Origin: Aotearoamyces nothofagi
Lineage: Eukaryota; Ascomycota; Leotiomycetes; Leotiales; Tympanidaceae
NCBI GenBank assembly: GCA_015345905.1
Contig: JADDTR010000006.1
Location: 622,513 to 686,512 of the forward strand
Length of the DNA stretch: 64,000 nucleotides
Reading direction: 5' to 3'
Positions 10,677 through 22,236 of this stretch are shown here, piece by piece (the first letter of the stretch is position 1; each line of letters begins with the position of its first letter). The notes under the pieces were generated by a model, which worked only from the letters and a program-made list of their open reading frames with translations, had not been told where the DNA came from and did not search any database. A program made the translations under genes and the position numbers.

Positions 10677-13455
10677 AAGCCATTGTAGCAGCCGTAACCC
10701 TTCCTCCGGCCCGATTAAGAGGCTTCCCATTCTTCTTCGACGTCCCTGGCCTTGCAAGAGTATACTTTGCAAAGGCGCGAGCAAGTGCCTTCTTGCAGCT
10801 AACCTTCTGGCTACCTACGAATGAGTCTACCGTGACGGCAATTGCACGATCAATGTCCTGGGACGAACAATACTCGGACAGCCGCATTTTACAGAAAGAT
10901 TCACTGATGCGCATGATGGCTTCGAGATGACGAATCTGGACAGTAAATATTAGTCAAGGGTCTTCTGGTTTGGAACGCGAAGATGGACTTACAGTGATCG
11001 GATAGGCTCCTGTTGCTAAACTCTCCCTCCTCATATCTGAAAACAGCCTGGCTACTTTGTCCTGGTCGATTTGGTATAGTTTTGGCCTACACCTTTCTCT
11101 GGCATACAAAATGTATTTTCGCAACAGTTCCTGCGGGATCTCGCCTTCTTGCTTTGGCTCTCCGCCGTTGACGGCTCCAGCTCGCACATCAAAGTCATGT
11201 TCAACATCCATAGCATTTTGGTTCTCGTCAATGGCTTGAGACGCAGGGTGAGATCGGCCGTGCGAGCCAACCACAAAGCGTGCAAGGCGCTCATCTTCAG
11301 CTGGGTCCACAGTATCACGGACAACGCAGAGAATATCGAAACGTGAAAGAATTGGTTCTGTGAGCTCGACATTTTGGGAGAACGGGATAGTCGAATTATA
11401 GCGGCCGCCGATGGGATTAGCTGCAGCAATGATACCGCATCTTGCTTGTAGAGTGGTGACAATTCCAGCCTTGGAAATGGAAATGGTCTGCTGCTCCATA
11501 GCTTCGTGGATGGAAGTTCGATCTTGATCGTTCATTTTATCAAACTCATCAATGAGACAAGTTCCACGATCTGCAAGCACCAAAGCACCACCCTCAAGAG
11601 TCCATTCGCTAGTCAAAGGGTCTCTGCGAACACTGGCGGTAAGACCGACAGCACTAGCACCTTGTCCAGTAGCAAAGACAGCACGGTGGGCAGTCTTTTC
11701 GACGTATTTGAGGACCTGTGATTTTGCTGTTCCTGGGTCCCCAAGAAGTAAGACGTTGATATCTCCACGAATGCTATGTTTGCCTTGCGCGACTTTACTA
11801 ACACCCCCAAATAGGGATAGGGCAACTGCAGTCTTGATATCGGTGTGACCGTAGATACTGGGCGCGATTGAATGGATGATCTTGTCGACGATCTGGGGAT
11901 CACGAGATAAAGCTCGGATCTGATGTTCGTCTTCCTCGGTAAGTCTAAAACCAGCCAGCTGATCATGAGATTTGACAACATTGTTGGCCTCGAGGATCGT
12001 GGCAAAAACGGGGAAGCCATTCCGATTATTTAGTTGAGCATCATAGTTATTCCTGTATACGCCTGTGACCTCAATCTCCTCGCCCGGCTTGGCTTTGTCA
12101 ATAAGATCCCAAAGCAAAATCACTTCGCGATGACGAGGCAAACGACCAGCGGGGACAGTTCCAGGTGATTCTTGGAGTGTAAGTTTTTGATAATTGCGAT
12201 AAACAGTCTTCTCTGAGTTCAGTGTGAATGGGCCGCGGGATTGGCAGTTTTGACAGTAGGAGATCTTGACCTCTACATTAGACTCTTGCTGGAAGGGTCC
12301 GAGTGTGGTTTTGCATTTCGAGCAATCAAATTTAACGTATTTCAGTTGAGGAAAGACGCCACTTCTTCGAGTAACCACACCACTAACTCTAACCAAGCAG
12401 TTAAGATGGGTCTGACGTAGTTGGCGGAGGGTGTAATGCACCGGGAGATCTGAAATACGGACGTGGATCTCGGAGTGAATACGCTCATAATCTGGGTAGT
12501 GCAGAAGAGTGACCTCCATTGCCACTTCATCGAACAGCTTGAGCATCTCTCCTGGAGCATTAGCTAGAAAGTATGCTAGAATAGCCTTAGATGTGGAGAG
12601 GTGATCGTATGAGACCTCAAGGGACTCTGCGTTGACTTCACCGAGTGTCCGGACCCGGTTTCCGTAAACTGAAGAGCCATTTTCATCCGTATATTCTGTT
12701 AGGAAAGCCTTGAACTCCCTTTTAATCGTTCTCTGAACAGCATGCTGGGCAACCCATTCGACTAAACTCGAGGCTTTGACATCTTGTAAGGTTTCAAGTG
12801 ATAGCTCCTCTTCCATAATATCGTCAGCCATATCTTCATCTTCTTCTTCGTCGTAATGATGGCGGCGACGTCTTGGTTGGTTTGTGAGATCTAGGTCACC
12901 CTCATCGTCTTCATCTTGGAGGAAGGCTGCTGGCATCCGGCGTTGGCGTGCAAGCTCACGATCTCTGCGGTTCAGGCGTGATTCGAGTTGCCTTCTCGTA
13001 GAAAGGTCTAGCTCGTCGTAATCACCCTCGTCGTCAATGTCTGCACCAGCATACTCGTCATCTTTCCGAGGCTTATAGTCGCGCTCGAAGTTATCGGCAA
13101 AGAGATCAATTCCATCTTCATCTTCTGCCATCTCATCAGCATCGTCAATATCGCCGATGAGATCTTCAGTATCATCTAGCTCATCGACATCGTCATCGGC
13201 ACCATGGCTCATGGGGAACGCAGGGGGTGAAGATGGGATGATGCCCGCAGCAGGGCTCGATGCCGCGAATGTTGAGGATGGAGCATCATCGTCTGCTTCC
13301 CTCGCACGCTTTCCACGATTTCTGTTCGTCGTGCCGCGATTTGCGGACGATGGGTTAGGCCTCAGAGGAGAACTGTGCAAGGGTGGTTAGCAAATGGATG
13401 TCAAGTAATGATTGAAAGCGAAGCAATCTTGTGAGAATTATTAAACTAACCTCAT
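10675..13455 (-). CDS. mcm2: DNA replication licensing helicase subunit MCM2
   Basis: Three exons: 13455-13451, 13372-10993 and 10935-10675; 881 residues. The first exon carries only ATG AG; a 78-bp intron with a TGCTAAC branch follows, giving [14 protein letters not shown]2 is part of the MCM2-7 hexamer that licenses origins and unwinds DNA at forks. The acidic N-terminal tail (Asp/Glu-rich, residues 60-190) is the histone H3-H4-binding region. A C4 zinc finger uses Cys352, 355, 375 and 378. Walker [10 protein letters not shown] lies at 546-554, Walker B CLIDEFD at 607-613 and the arginine finger LSRFD around 678. The C-terminal winged-helix part starts in the last exon ([12 protein letters not shown]). 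A MluI box lies upstream. Confidence 0.96.
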
Positions 13456-13798
13456 GGTTCTTGCAATTACTCTGAAACTTGTAGTGATTACTTTATCCAA
13501 TTCTTCTTGGGAAATATGAAGTGGTTGTGATGCTTTAAGTCCACGATCGCTATTTGCAAGAAGATGAGATTAAGTTAGAAAGAAGTGCGGCGCGTCCATT
13601 GCGCATTTACGCGTTTCGCGTCAAGTCCTGGCGCGATTTCAATCTATTACGGCAGCCGACTAACACGAATCTACGTCGACTACTTCTGTACTCCTCTTCG
13701 ATAACATACCCATAACACGCCACAGTGCTTCAAGCATTTCGCGACAGAAATTCCTTTTCTTGATGTGCCATTAAGTCCTTTTCAAAGTATACAAAGTT
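13456..13798. promoter_or_regulatory. Divergent promoter, mcm2 / ubr7-like
   Basis: 343 bp separate the two start codons. The stretch 13585-13650 is rich in GCGCG, ACGCGT and TTTCGCG, as expected of a G1/S promoter. No coding frame is present. Confidence 0.6.
13609..13620. promoter_or_regulatory. MluI cell-cycle box (ACGCGT) with overlapping TTTCGCG
   Basis: ACGCGT at 13609-13614 is the palindromic core bound by MBF (Mbp1/Swi6; Res/Cdc10 in fission yeast). It runs into TTTCGCG (13614-13620), which is close to SBF/E2F-type sites. It lies about 155 bp upstream of the mcm2 ATG. MCM genes are classical MBF targets, so the position fits G1/S control of mcm2. Confidence 0.6.
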
Positions 13799-15612
13799 AT
13801 GGCGCATTTTACTCCGCTTGAAAGTGCAACTCAGAGCTTCCATAGTAACGGCGCGGTTGACAAGGCGCGAACTAAGAGCTTCTCGGAGAGGTCTGAGAGT
13901 TCACAAACAGCTGCTGAGTATGTTTCATATCCATTCTCTAGGCCTTTTGCTAGAATTAGGAAGACAAAGCTGACTTAAATATGTACAGATTTATCAACAG
14001 CCAACTCCAGCTCGAAGCTGATGCTCGAGAAGCTCTCCCATATGTATGCTCCGATGATCTAACCTTATAGTACCATTTGACACTGAGACATCTTTTTTAG
14101 AAATTTGACACCTGCACACGCCCACTTGGATCTCTTCGCCAGCTCCTCTTTGCCTGCTTGACCTGCAATCCGCCACCAGAGTCCGTTTCCACTCCGTACA
14201 CACCAGCAGCCGTCTGCTATTCTTGTTCCGTTTCATGCCATGGCGAACACACACTGGTTGAGTTGTTCAACAAGCGCAACTTTGTTTGCGACTGTGGAAC
14301 AACTCGTCTACCTTCCACATCACCATGCACACTACGGATTAACTCTAAAACAAACGAGAAAGGCGGGGTAGTCTCGGAACCTGCTGAAGAGAGCAACAAC
14401 TATAATCACAACTTCCGGAACCGCTTTTGTGGTTGCAAATGCGACTATGATGCACATCAACAGAAAGGGACAATGTATCAGTGCTTAGGACTCGGTACAG
14501 CAGAGGAGGGTGGTTGTGGCGAAGACTGGTGGCATCCGGGGTGCGTGATAGGTTTAAGCCCGACCTGGTATGAGGAGCAAGTATCATCTAGGAGGGAGCA
14601 GCATCGGAAAGGGAAGACAAGTAGTCTCCTCGAAAATATGGCCGAAGTCTCAACGGCTATTCCTAAGAGGGAAGGTGAAATCGCAGAGGTAATATCCGAT
14701 AACAGCGAGGACGAAGAGGATGATTTGCCAACGCCACCGGGCTTTCCCCATGAGGATGACTTTGAAGGCTTCATCTGTTATAAATGTGTCGATGCAAATC
14801 CGTGGATTAAGCGTTACGCGGCAACAAATGGCTTTCTAGAGCCAGTTTTCAGACGGAGTGGTGCGCCATCACCCGAAGCAGAAGTAAAGCAGGATTCTAC
14901 AGATGTGAAAGCTACGAGTGATATATTTGCTACTCCAAATGCCAGCTTGAAAAAACGCAAAGCAGATGGTGAAGGTAAAAGTTTAGAACCATCAAAGCGA
15001 ACGAAGATGGAGGATATCGACCCAAACGTGAGTTCTGTATCCACCGATACTGCGGGCCTGTTAGACAAGCCTACTTCATCAGGATCTCTAGAATATGGCG
15101 GTTTTCATGGCGAGACAAAGTCTGTACAAGCTACAGACAAGCCTTCTACATGCAAATATAAAACTCTTCCAGAAGCCCCTATGAAGAGCATGTCCCTGTT
15201 CTTCAAGGCAGATTTTCGGGGTCACTTCTGTCGTTGTCCAGACTGTTTCCCAAACCTGGCTAAGCACCCACAACTTCTTGAGGAAGAGGAGAACTACGAG
15301 CCACCTGTCTCAGAAGTCGGCGAAGATGCAGATGGTAGTACTGTCGGCAGTGGTAGCCTTCTCGATCGTGGTGAACGTGCACTCACCAATATTGACCGAG
15401 TTCGAGCCATCGAAGGTGTGATGGCGTACAACACTCTCAAGGAAAAACTGACGCCTTTCTTTAAAGAGTTTGCTGAAAGTGGAAAGGCCATAAGTGCAGA
15501 AGATATCAAGGCTCATTTCGCCAAGATGAGAGGTGATGAAGAGGCAATTAAGCAAGCTGGCGAAGCTGCTGCGAGCAGTAATGATAATCGGAGAGAACAG
15601 AGTGGATATTGA
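13799..15612 (+). CDS. ubr7: UBR7/Mlo2-like protein: UBR box plus PHD finger
   Basis: Three exons, 13799-13917, 13989-14043 and 14101-15612, 561 residues. Introns are 71 and 57 bp. The first 60 residues lead into KFDTCTRPLGSLRQLLFACLTC, followed by a UBR-type zinc finger: VCYSCSVSCHGEHTLVELFNKRNFVCDCG, the order seen in human UBR7 and fission-yeast Mlo2. An atypical PHD finger follows (residues ~150-260), beginning NRFCGCKCDYDA, passing EDWWHPGCVIGL and ending FICYKCVDANPW, with an acidic insert. The C-terminal half is charged with a conserved RGHFCRCPDCFPN block. UBR7-type proteins are putative N-recognin E3 ligases, and UBR7 modifies histone H2B; substrates here are unknown. It is divergent from mcm2. 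Confidence 0.88.
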
Positions 15613-16206
15613 ACGTACGGGTACGGTACATGGGCGGATCTTGTTTATGGAGGACAAGGAAACAATTTAGTTGATAGGATAAGGATGGCGTATAGGAAAG
15701 AGACATAGCAGGCATCTAGAAGATGACCCCCCCCCCCCCCATTAGCAATATTACATAGTTCTATGTGACAGCCTTTACTCTGTACAGACTACAGTATCTG
15801 CTTATTTGAAATATACATGTAACATAAAAGACATCAAGAATTAGAATTGTGTCATAAAGGTATAGACTAACTGACTCGATTTAACAAGCAAAAAAATATG
15901 CATCTAAGACCAAATGTATTATATAACTATTCATTTCAAGTAGTTAAATATACAAAAATAACATTCAAGTACGAAAGTCACAAGCAAGTTGATAACTCAA
16001 CACACATATCGAGTCATGGAATCATTAGTATAAGGAGAGTGTACTTAGATTGAGTTTAGGAATAACTATCTACAGGCGGGAGATCACAGATCCAAACCCG
16101 TCCCTTGCTCACCACAATCCCAACTTCTCCCAACCATCGCGCCGTTTTGATAACCCAAAATATACCCAAAAGCGTCATCAACCGTTGAATGGACCCCATG
16201 AAGCAA
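15613..16206. other. Convergent intergenic region with poly-C run
   Basis: 594 bp between two 3' ends. A 14-C homopolymer lies at 15727-15740, just after the ubr7-like stop codon. The rest is AT-rich with no coding or RNA signal. Confidence 0.6.
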
Positions 16207-17182
16207 TCAGTTCTTGTTGGCCATCGCACGAGCAAAGCGGCGCTTGCTGAGGTTATACTCGATCGCACGCTTCTTCGCAGCTGCCGACTGGGTAAATGCT
16301 ACAGAGCCACCGAAGGGGCCAGCTAGAGCGGAATTCTGCAGCTTTGCAACGCATACATTGCTCACCCCAGCGACGGTGCCGGAGCAGGTCATTCCGGCAG
16401 GCACCTGCATCGTGACTGGGAAATCGGTACTAGTAGCCAGAGATAGACCAGCAATAGCGCCTGGAACGTTCTGGGTGACTGCAGCTGACTGGAAAGCAGT
16501 TGCATCGGTTCCTCCCGAGGTTGGGTCAACGGAGGCTGTGAGGGGGCCTGCTCCGTCTTGATTCACTTGATGGAAGGTCATCGTAACGGTACCATCGTCG
16601 GCGCATGTTGGGAGACCGCTGGTCGCTCCAGCGCCAGTGGCGGCTTTGACACCTGTCTCGGTGGTACCTTTGGCGATCTTTGTTCCTGCACTGGTTCCGG
16701 CAGCTGCTGTTTTGGCACGCTTGGAGATCATCTCTTTCATTGCGAAATGCATCTCACGGGCCAACTTGACGTCGGTGGTGTTGCCGGCATCAGAGTCCAT
16801 GAAGAGGCCAACCATTGTGGCAGCATCGACTGGTCCACCACCATTAGTCCGACCAAGTGCGGTTGCTTTGCTGGTGCCAATTTCTTTGGAACGGATAATG
16901 GAAGTATCTGCCTCGGCACCGCAGGCGGGGGTGGCACAGTCGCGAGGAGTTCCATCGGCAACTGATTGGTATTAGCAAGAGTTCTAAAACATCGATATGC
17001 CCACCACATCGGAATAGAAAGAGGAGAGCCTTTTGTCAAATCACGGTACAGTACTGGGTGTGCTTACCCGAAAGACCAGGCATGGTAACGCCATTGGCGC
17101 CTTGTATCTCTGTGATAACACCATGGGCAAGGACGTTGGTGGAGGCGAAAGCCGCAAGGAGGAGAACTGAGGAGTACTGCAT
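16207..17182 (-). CDS. Egh16/Gas1-family secreted protein (appressorium-associated type)
   Basis: Two exons, 17182-17068 and 16961-16207, 289 residues; the 106-bp intron ends CCAATCAG. A clear signal peptide (MQYSSVLLLAAFASTNVLA) is followed by HGVITEIQGANGVTMPGLS and then DGTPRDC, the block that defines the Egh16/Gas1/Mas family (powdery mildew Egh16, Magnaporthe Gas1/Mas3). Cys residues of the mature part are in PRDC, ATPACG, GLPTCAD, GMTCSG and SNVCVA. The middle is Ala/Gly/Thr-rich. Family members are expressed in infection structures and some are needed for full virulence, but they also occur in non-pathogens. Cleavage after LA would leave His as residue 1, as in copper LPMOs. Biochemical activity here is unknown. 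Confidence 0.87.
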
Positions 17183-18855
17183 CTTGAACCTTTGTCAAAG
17201 TTTAGAAAATAAGAGAGGGTATATAATATTATAGTGATGAAAATGATATGCGACCGGCGCCGATGAAAATAAGGTTAAAGAGACGAATGCAGGAAACGAT
17301 AAACGCTGAAGATGATGATGAATAGGATGAGAAGAAATAGCCAAGGCCGGACTTCTAAGACTTCTTATACATTTTTGATCCCAAGAGCTCGATCAGCTCG
17401 GTCTAGAGTGCCATGTTAGTAATAACCGCACGGGTTCTAGTCTTTGGCATGAAGCTTAAACTTCCAGACACTGTCTTACCCACGTCTGGCTATTCTCTAA
17501 ACCAGTGAGGCTGTGCCGAGATTTGACGCAAAAAAAGGCCAGGAAGCTTAAGTTCGTGTTCGCATCTTTCACTACATTGGGACAGTCGTGTGTAGATGTG
17601 TGGGAGGAGGCGGCATGCCTCTCTCCAAAGACCTACTAGAGTCAATGAGTGCAAAGAGTTTCTTGAAAGTCTATTCGACGAGACATTCCTTGAAGGGAAT
17701 CTTGCAAATCTTTTCCGTATGAGTCTATGCTCATAGAGTTGCAAAAGTGTAACTCGTGCCCGTGTACTTCAATGCTGACGCTATGGACGTTTTGACTTAC
17801 TGACCATGTCCAAACGATCGGAACCAGCGAGATATAATTGGTTTATAGGATCTAACTTACGGCTACAGATAACAAGCTTATAAAACAGGGCCAGCAGTGA
17901 CCTATAACATCTCTGATTCCACGTCGTTGTTGATCGCGAAACACATGCATCATTAAGCAAGGTCTGAGCCCTGGCCATGCTTCACCCTATAGTCTCCTTG
18001 ATTGGTGTATTCAACATGGAGCGGCAACTCGAGAGTCCGGAAACAAAAGCTTCCAGAAACGCACGGTACTGAAGGAGGCTGAGCATCGCGAAACCTGGGG
18101 AAACTGAGAAAGTTCGCAACCTATACTGAAAAGAGAGAGGAAGCTTGTTTGAACCCAACGAAGGAAACCCTGGGCTTACTCGACAACAGCATCTTACATC
18201 CACACGATCTCTATACTGCCGTTCAAACCATGTGACTGCAATGTCTAGATGCCCCGCATCATCCGGATATACCAAATACTTACCGATTATGTGTTATCCG
18301 AGCGTTCCAATATGGAGATTTTTGGAATAGCACATTTATAGCTGACAAGAAGCTATAAGTACTGATTCATATATTGGCCTTGTTCATAATAGGATGAACG
18401 ATCGTAAACAAACATCCTCACAAAGACAACCAAAGGGTGTACCGCTGGCCTTGGATAGTAAGAACTAGGTATCTGGTTTCTTTTCCCATCTGGCACTCAA
18501 ACAGTTTCGAGATGTCTCGTCGTCAACGTGCGCACGAGATTCGCTTCGAGGTTTTAGCTAGTGGGTCGCATACCAGGGGACGTATAAAATGTCACGTGTA
18601 ATGCTATCCTGCCTTGTTGTGATTACTACACAAATCTAGTCTGTTTAAATAAAGAATGCGTATAGTTACCTGAGATCGGCAGTTTCCTACTAGCTTAAAG
18701 AGTCGCTTTGCCGGAAGAATAAGACAATGAGGCTGCATTTTGAATCCTACGATGTGACTGGCTGTAAGTGACCCGCTGTAAGTGACCCAAAAGTCTGTAT
18801 CAAGGAGGAAATGGCGGTAAGGCTTTGGCCCATTTGAGGCCGAAATTTCTACCTT
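17183..18855. other. Gene-free region upstream of the Egh16-like gene
   Basis: 1.67 kb between the Egh16-like start and the 3' end of the HAD gene. Frames are short (under 100 codons) and show no family resemblance. No tandem repeat or RNA gene was seen. It probably contains the secreted-protein promoter; the part from 17800 to 18750 looks like diverged non-coding DNA. Confidence 0.45.
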
Positions 18856-19947
18856 CTACAGCTTTGGTCCATGAATCTTAGGAACATGTGAGACTTTAGG
18901 GCGATCGCCAGCAAGTTTCATGCCAGTTAGCTCCTCCAAAACTTCCACAGCCTCGTAGGCTTTCCCCAAATGAACTTTGATAGTCCTAAACCCAGCTCTC
19001 TTCGCCGCCTTCAGATTCTCCCCAATATCATCCAAGAAGACGATATCTTGTGATTTAATTCCCTCCGCCCAACCCAGGTCCTTTCCCTTCGTTGCGGCAT
19101 GTTCTTTTGCGTAGGTATTCAGTTCCATAACAGCATGCTCGTACATTTTCGGATGCGGTTTCCGTAATCCAACATGTGCGCTAGATATAAAAACGTCGAA
19201 AATGCTCCGGACATCTTCTGGACCCCACTCGTTATATGGATGACCTAGAGGAAATATCACAGTGTTGCTGAGTGCTGCAATCAGGTATCGACCGCTAGCT
19301 TTTAGTTTCTGCAGGGCTGGCCACATCCACGGATCAGGAGCTCTAGATTCTCGCATCATGTTCCAGAATAGCTGTTCAGCATCAATATCTGGCACCGCCG
19401 ACGTGCTCTCTATCTCGATGTTCTGCTTCTTCGTTGCTTGCGAGTAGAAAGCCTCCCATCTTTGAGGATCTCGAAGATCTCGGTTGAAGGCTTTGAAGTA
19501 CTCGGCGTCCATTGGAATCTCACCACGTTCAAGCTTTTGCCATGCACCATTAACACCCGATTTTGATATCGAGTGGTTGATCCACCCAGGTGGTATCTTG
19601 TGCAAGATCTCATAATCTAGAATGGCCTGAAGTGGAGAGACGACCTGGGTACGTTAGTTTTTGAAATAAAGCCGTTATGTGATAAAAGAAGCAAAATTGT
19701 CGAAGATCAAGATTCAAAGCATATGGCAAATAAATTGTAGCCAAGTATGCAAGCAAGCACTAGGAGTGCTGCAACTTTTATCGGACAATGATCACCGATA
19801 GAAAATTGGATCTCCTTTGTTTGGGTATAGAGTATAAGTGGAAGGGTAAGAGTTGGCGTGGAAGTAGCTTTATGGTTATCACGATTCACTTACACAAACG
19901 CCTCCAACATCAAACAAAAGTACCTTTGGCTGTTTGGGCGGATCCAT
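18856..19947 (-). CDS. HAD-superfamily hydrolase (epoxide-hydrolase N-domain / ACAD10-like)
   Basis: Two exons, 19947-19894 and 19644-18856, 280 residues, across a 249-bp intron that joins VGGVC to VVSPLQAILDYE. HAD motif I is LLFDVGGV with nucleophile Asp13. The usual second Asp is Gly15, as in epoxide-hydrolase N-terminal domains and haloacid dehalogenases rather than DxD phosphatases. Motif II is LSNT, motif III Lys is in RKPHPKMYE and motif IV is FLDDIGENL. The cap region includes LERGEI and the segment around residues 60-110. The fold is certain; the substrate is not. Related fungal proteins are annotated as ACAD10/soluble-epoxide-hydrolase-like phosphatases. It is divergent from rpl5. 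Confidence 0.85.
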
Positions 19948-20277
19948 TATAGATCCGATACCCTGTAGGACAATATCTATAGGAAATTCTTCTTGCGACA
20001 TAAGTTAACATTACCTTAGAGAATGAGAGCACTCTGGCTAGACTTCTGAGCACTTTGTACGATTTATTTCCGGTAAGCCAACCTCACATCATGAACCTCG
20101 GCTTTGGTACAGCAATGTTCATGCCTAATATCCGAGGTTTCGAGACGTCCCCCACCACTCCTTGAAACTTCATTGAACTTCCGCCCTAAGCGAGCCCACA
20201 GAGGCCTATTTTCAGAATATTTCGCCGGTGCGACAAGACTTCTACAACTACTCCAGCAGTGCGGTTTATCAATCAAG
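19948..20277. promoter_or_regulatory. Divergent promoter, HAD gene / rpl5
   Basis: 330 bp between the start codons. The rpl5 side must hold a strong ribosomal-protein promoter; I see no TATA box or other motif I could name. No coding frame. Confidence 0.5.
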
Positions 20278-21383
20278 ATGGTAAGTTCAACACACTCTCA
20301 CGATTGCATTTTGAATTGCGTATTGCCAATGGTCTCTCTCGAAGATCTGCGATGAGAGTCTATAGCAAGATGCTTCGGATGGGAATTCTGAAGCGCAAAT
20401 TGCTGACTCGAGGATTTTCTTACAGCCTTTCACCAAGCTGGTTAAGAACAGTGCGTACTACAGGTCAGTGTCCTAGTTACGACCTCCCTGAGTCTGCAAG
20501 GAAATACTAACATGCCTGAAGTCGCTACCAGACCAAGTACGCCCGCCGTCGCGCAGGAAAGACCGATTACTATGCTCGTAAGCGTCTGATCACCCAGGCC
20601 AAGAACAAGTACAATGCACCAAAGTACCGTCTCGTCGTCCGTTTCACCAACCGCGATATTGTCATTCAAGTCGTGACTTCTGAGATCTCCGGCGACAAAG
20701 TCTTCGCTTCCGCCTACTCCCACGAGCTCCGTGCCTATGGCATCGAGCACGGTCTTACCAACTGGGCCGCCGCCTACTGCACTGGTCTCTTGATCGCTCG
20801 TCGTGTCCTGAAGAAGCTCGGCTTGGACGAAGATTTCCAAGGTGTCGAGGAGGCTGATGGAGAGTTCAAGCTTACCGAGGCTGCTGAGGGTGAGGACGGT
20901 GCTCGCCGACCATTCAAGGCTTTCCTTGATGTTGGTCTTCACAGAACATCTACCGGAGCTCGTATCTTCGGTGCCATGAAGGGTGCTTCCGATGGAGGCA
21001 TCTTCATCCCTCACTCCGAGAACCGTTTCCCAGGTTTCGACATGGAGACTAAGGAGCTCGACAGCGACACCCTCCGAAAGTACATTTTCGCTGGTCACGT
21101 CGCTGAGTACATGGAGACTCTGGCCGACGACGATGAGGAGCGATACAAGTCCCAATTCCAGGGCTACATCGACGATGAGATAGAGGCTGATGGATTGGAG
21201 GAGCTTTACCAGGAGGCACACAAGCAGATCCGTGAGGATCCATTCAAGAAGGTCGAGGGTGCTGCCGAGAAGAAGGACAAGGCTGAGTACAAGAAGGAGG
21301 CCCTGAAGTACAGGGGCAAGAAGTTGACAAGAGAGGAGAAGGTCGAGAGAGTCAAGGCCAAGATCGCCGAACTCAGAGAATAA
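20278..21383 (+). CDS. rpl5: 60S ribosomal protein L5 (uL18)
   Basis: Three exons, 20278-20280 (the ATG alone), 20426-20463 and 20522-21383, 300 residues. The 145-bp first intron starts directly after the ATG; the second is 58 bp. Splicing gives [31 protein letters not shown], the invariant L5 N-terminus. L5 binds 5S rRNA with L11, is imported and docked as the 5S RNP, and sits in the central protuberance of the large subunit. The uL18 core covers roughly residues 15-180 (VVRFTNRDIVIQVV, DVGLHRTSTGARIFGAMKGA). The basic coiled C-terminus ends EEKVERVKAKIAELRE. Codon use is strongly biased to C-ending codons, which also leaves a long open antisense frame. Confidence 0.97.
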
Positions 21384-22236
21384 GCTGTCTGATGTCTTTT
21401 GTACTCATTCATGATTAAGAACCACACATGAGGCGTTTCTGAGCACTTGCCTGTAGCCGAAAATTGAATCCAATCACGTGACTATCGCTCTGAGCATGTG
21501 ACCCACTAATCTTCTGTGGATCCGATGTGAACAGTGCACCTGACGCCTCGCGCACATTAATGTGCGAGCAAGGCTATCTACAATGATCTGCATATCGGGA
21601 TGCTCCAGTATCTGTCTTGAGGGGCACATCTTTAGATTTACTGTATAAAACAATGGAGCTCTTGTTGAAAACGTCGCAGGCCCTGCGGTATCTGCATTAC
21701 GGTGAAGGCGAACAATAATTACCGCTAATAGAAGAAATTTGGTGCTCGGGGGACAGCGGGGCGACGAATTCGCTGGTCTGGGCTTATCCACCCACTGACA
21801 CCACTACTCCGTAGACATGACAGCGGCCGACCCGAGGGCAAAATCGCTAGAGTTTGGGGCGCCACTGGCCAAAGATCGCTAGCGACCTATCCCGGCCGTT
21901 CTACTGTCGGCGGGTTTTGCTTTCCCCAGCTCGTGACAGGACAGTGATACCTCTTTACTAAACACCACTTGCTCTCGTAAAGGCAACTCAAACATCGCAT
22001 TATCAATCTATGTCACAATTCTGAACCTTTTTGTCCACTCAACCTATCATGGACTCCTCTGGCAAACCTCCTGCATAGCGCTCACATCAGCGTAGTCTAG
22101 GCTGTGGCTACAACTGAAGGGTGTTGCAATCACACGATTGTGGAACTCCATCTCTAGGCCCATCTCTACGCCGCGTTTAAGAGATCCAGCCGTTTGAAAT
22201 CATTTGAAGCCTGACACTGTATTTGGAGACGACGAG
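21384..22236. other. Intergenic region between rpl5 and the LRR gene
   Basis: About 850 bp holding the rpl5 3' UTR and the promoter of the LRR gene. No coding frame longer than about 100 codons and no repeat. Confidence 0.45.

Noticed and set aside
20348-20406. Possible box C/D snoRNA in rpl5 intron 1 (GCGATGA ... CTGA)
   Set aside because: The C box has a mismatch, there is no adjacent terminal stem, and the CTGA is part of TGCTGAC, the intron's branch site.
20442-21221. 259-codon open frame antisense to rpl5
   Set aside because: It mirrors the strongly codon-biased rpl5 coding sequence; its Ser/Leu/Val-rich peptide has no domain.
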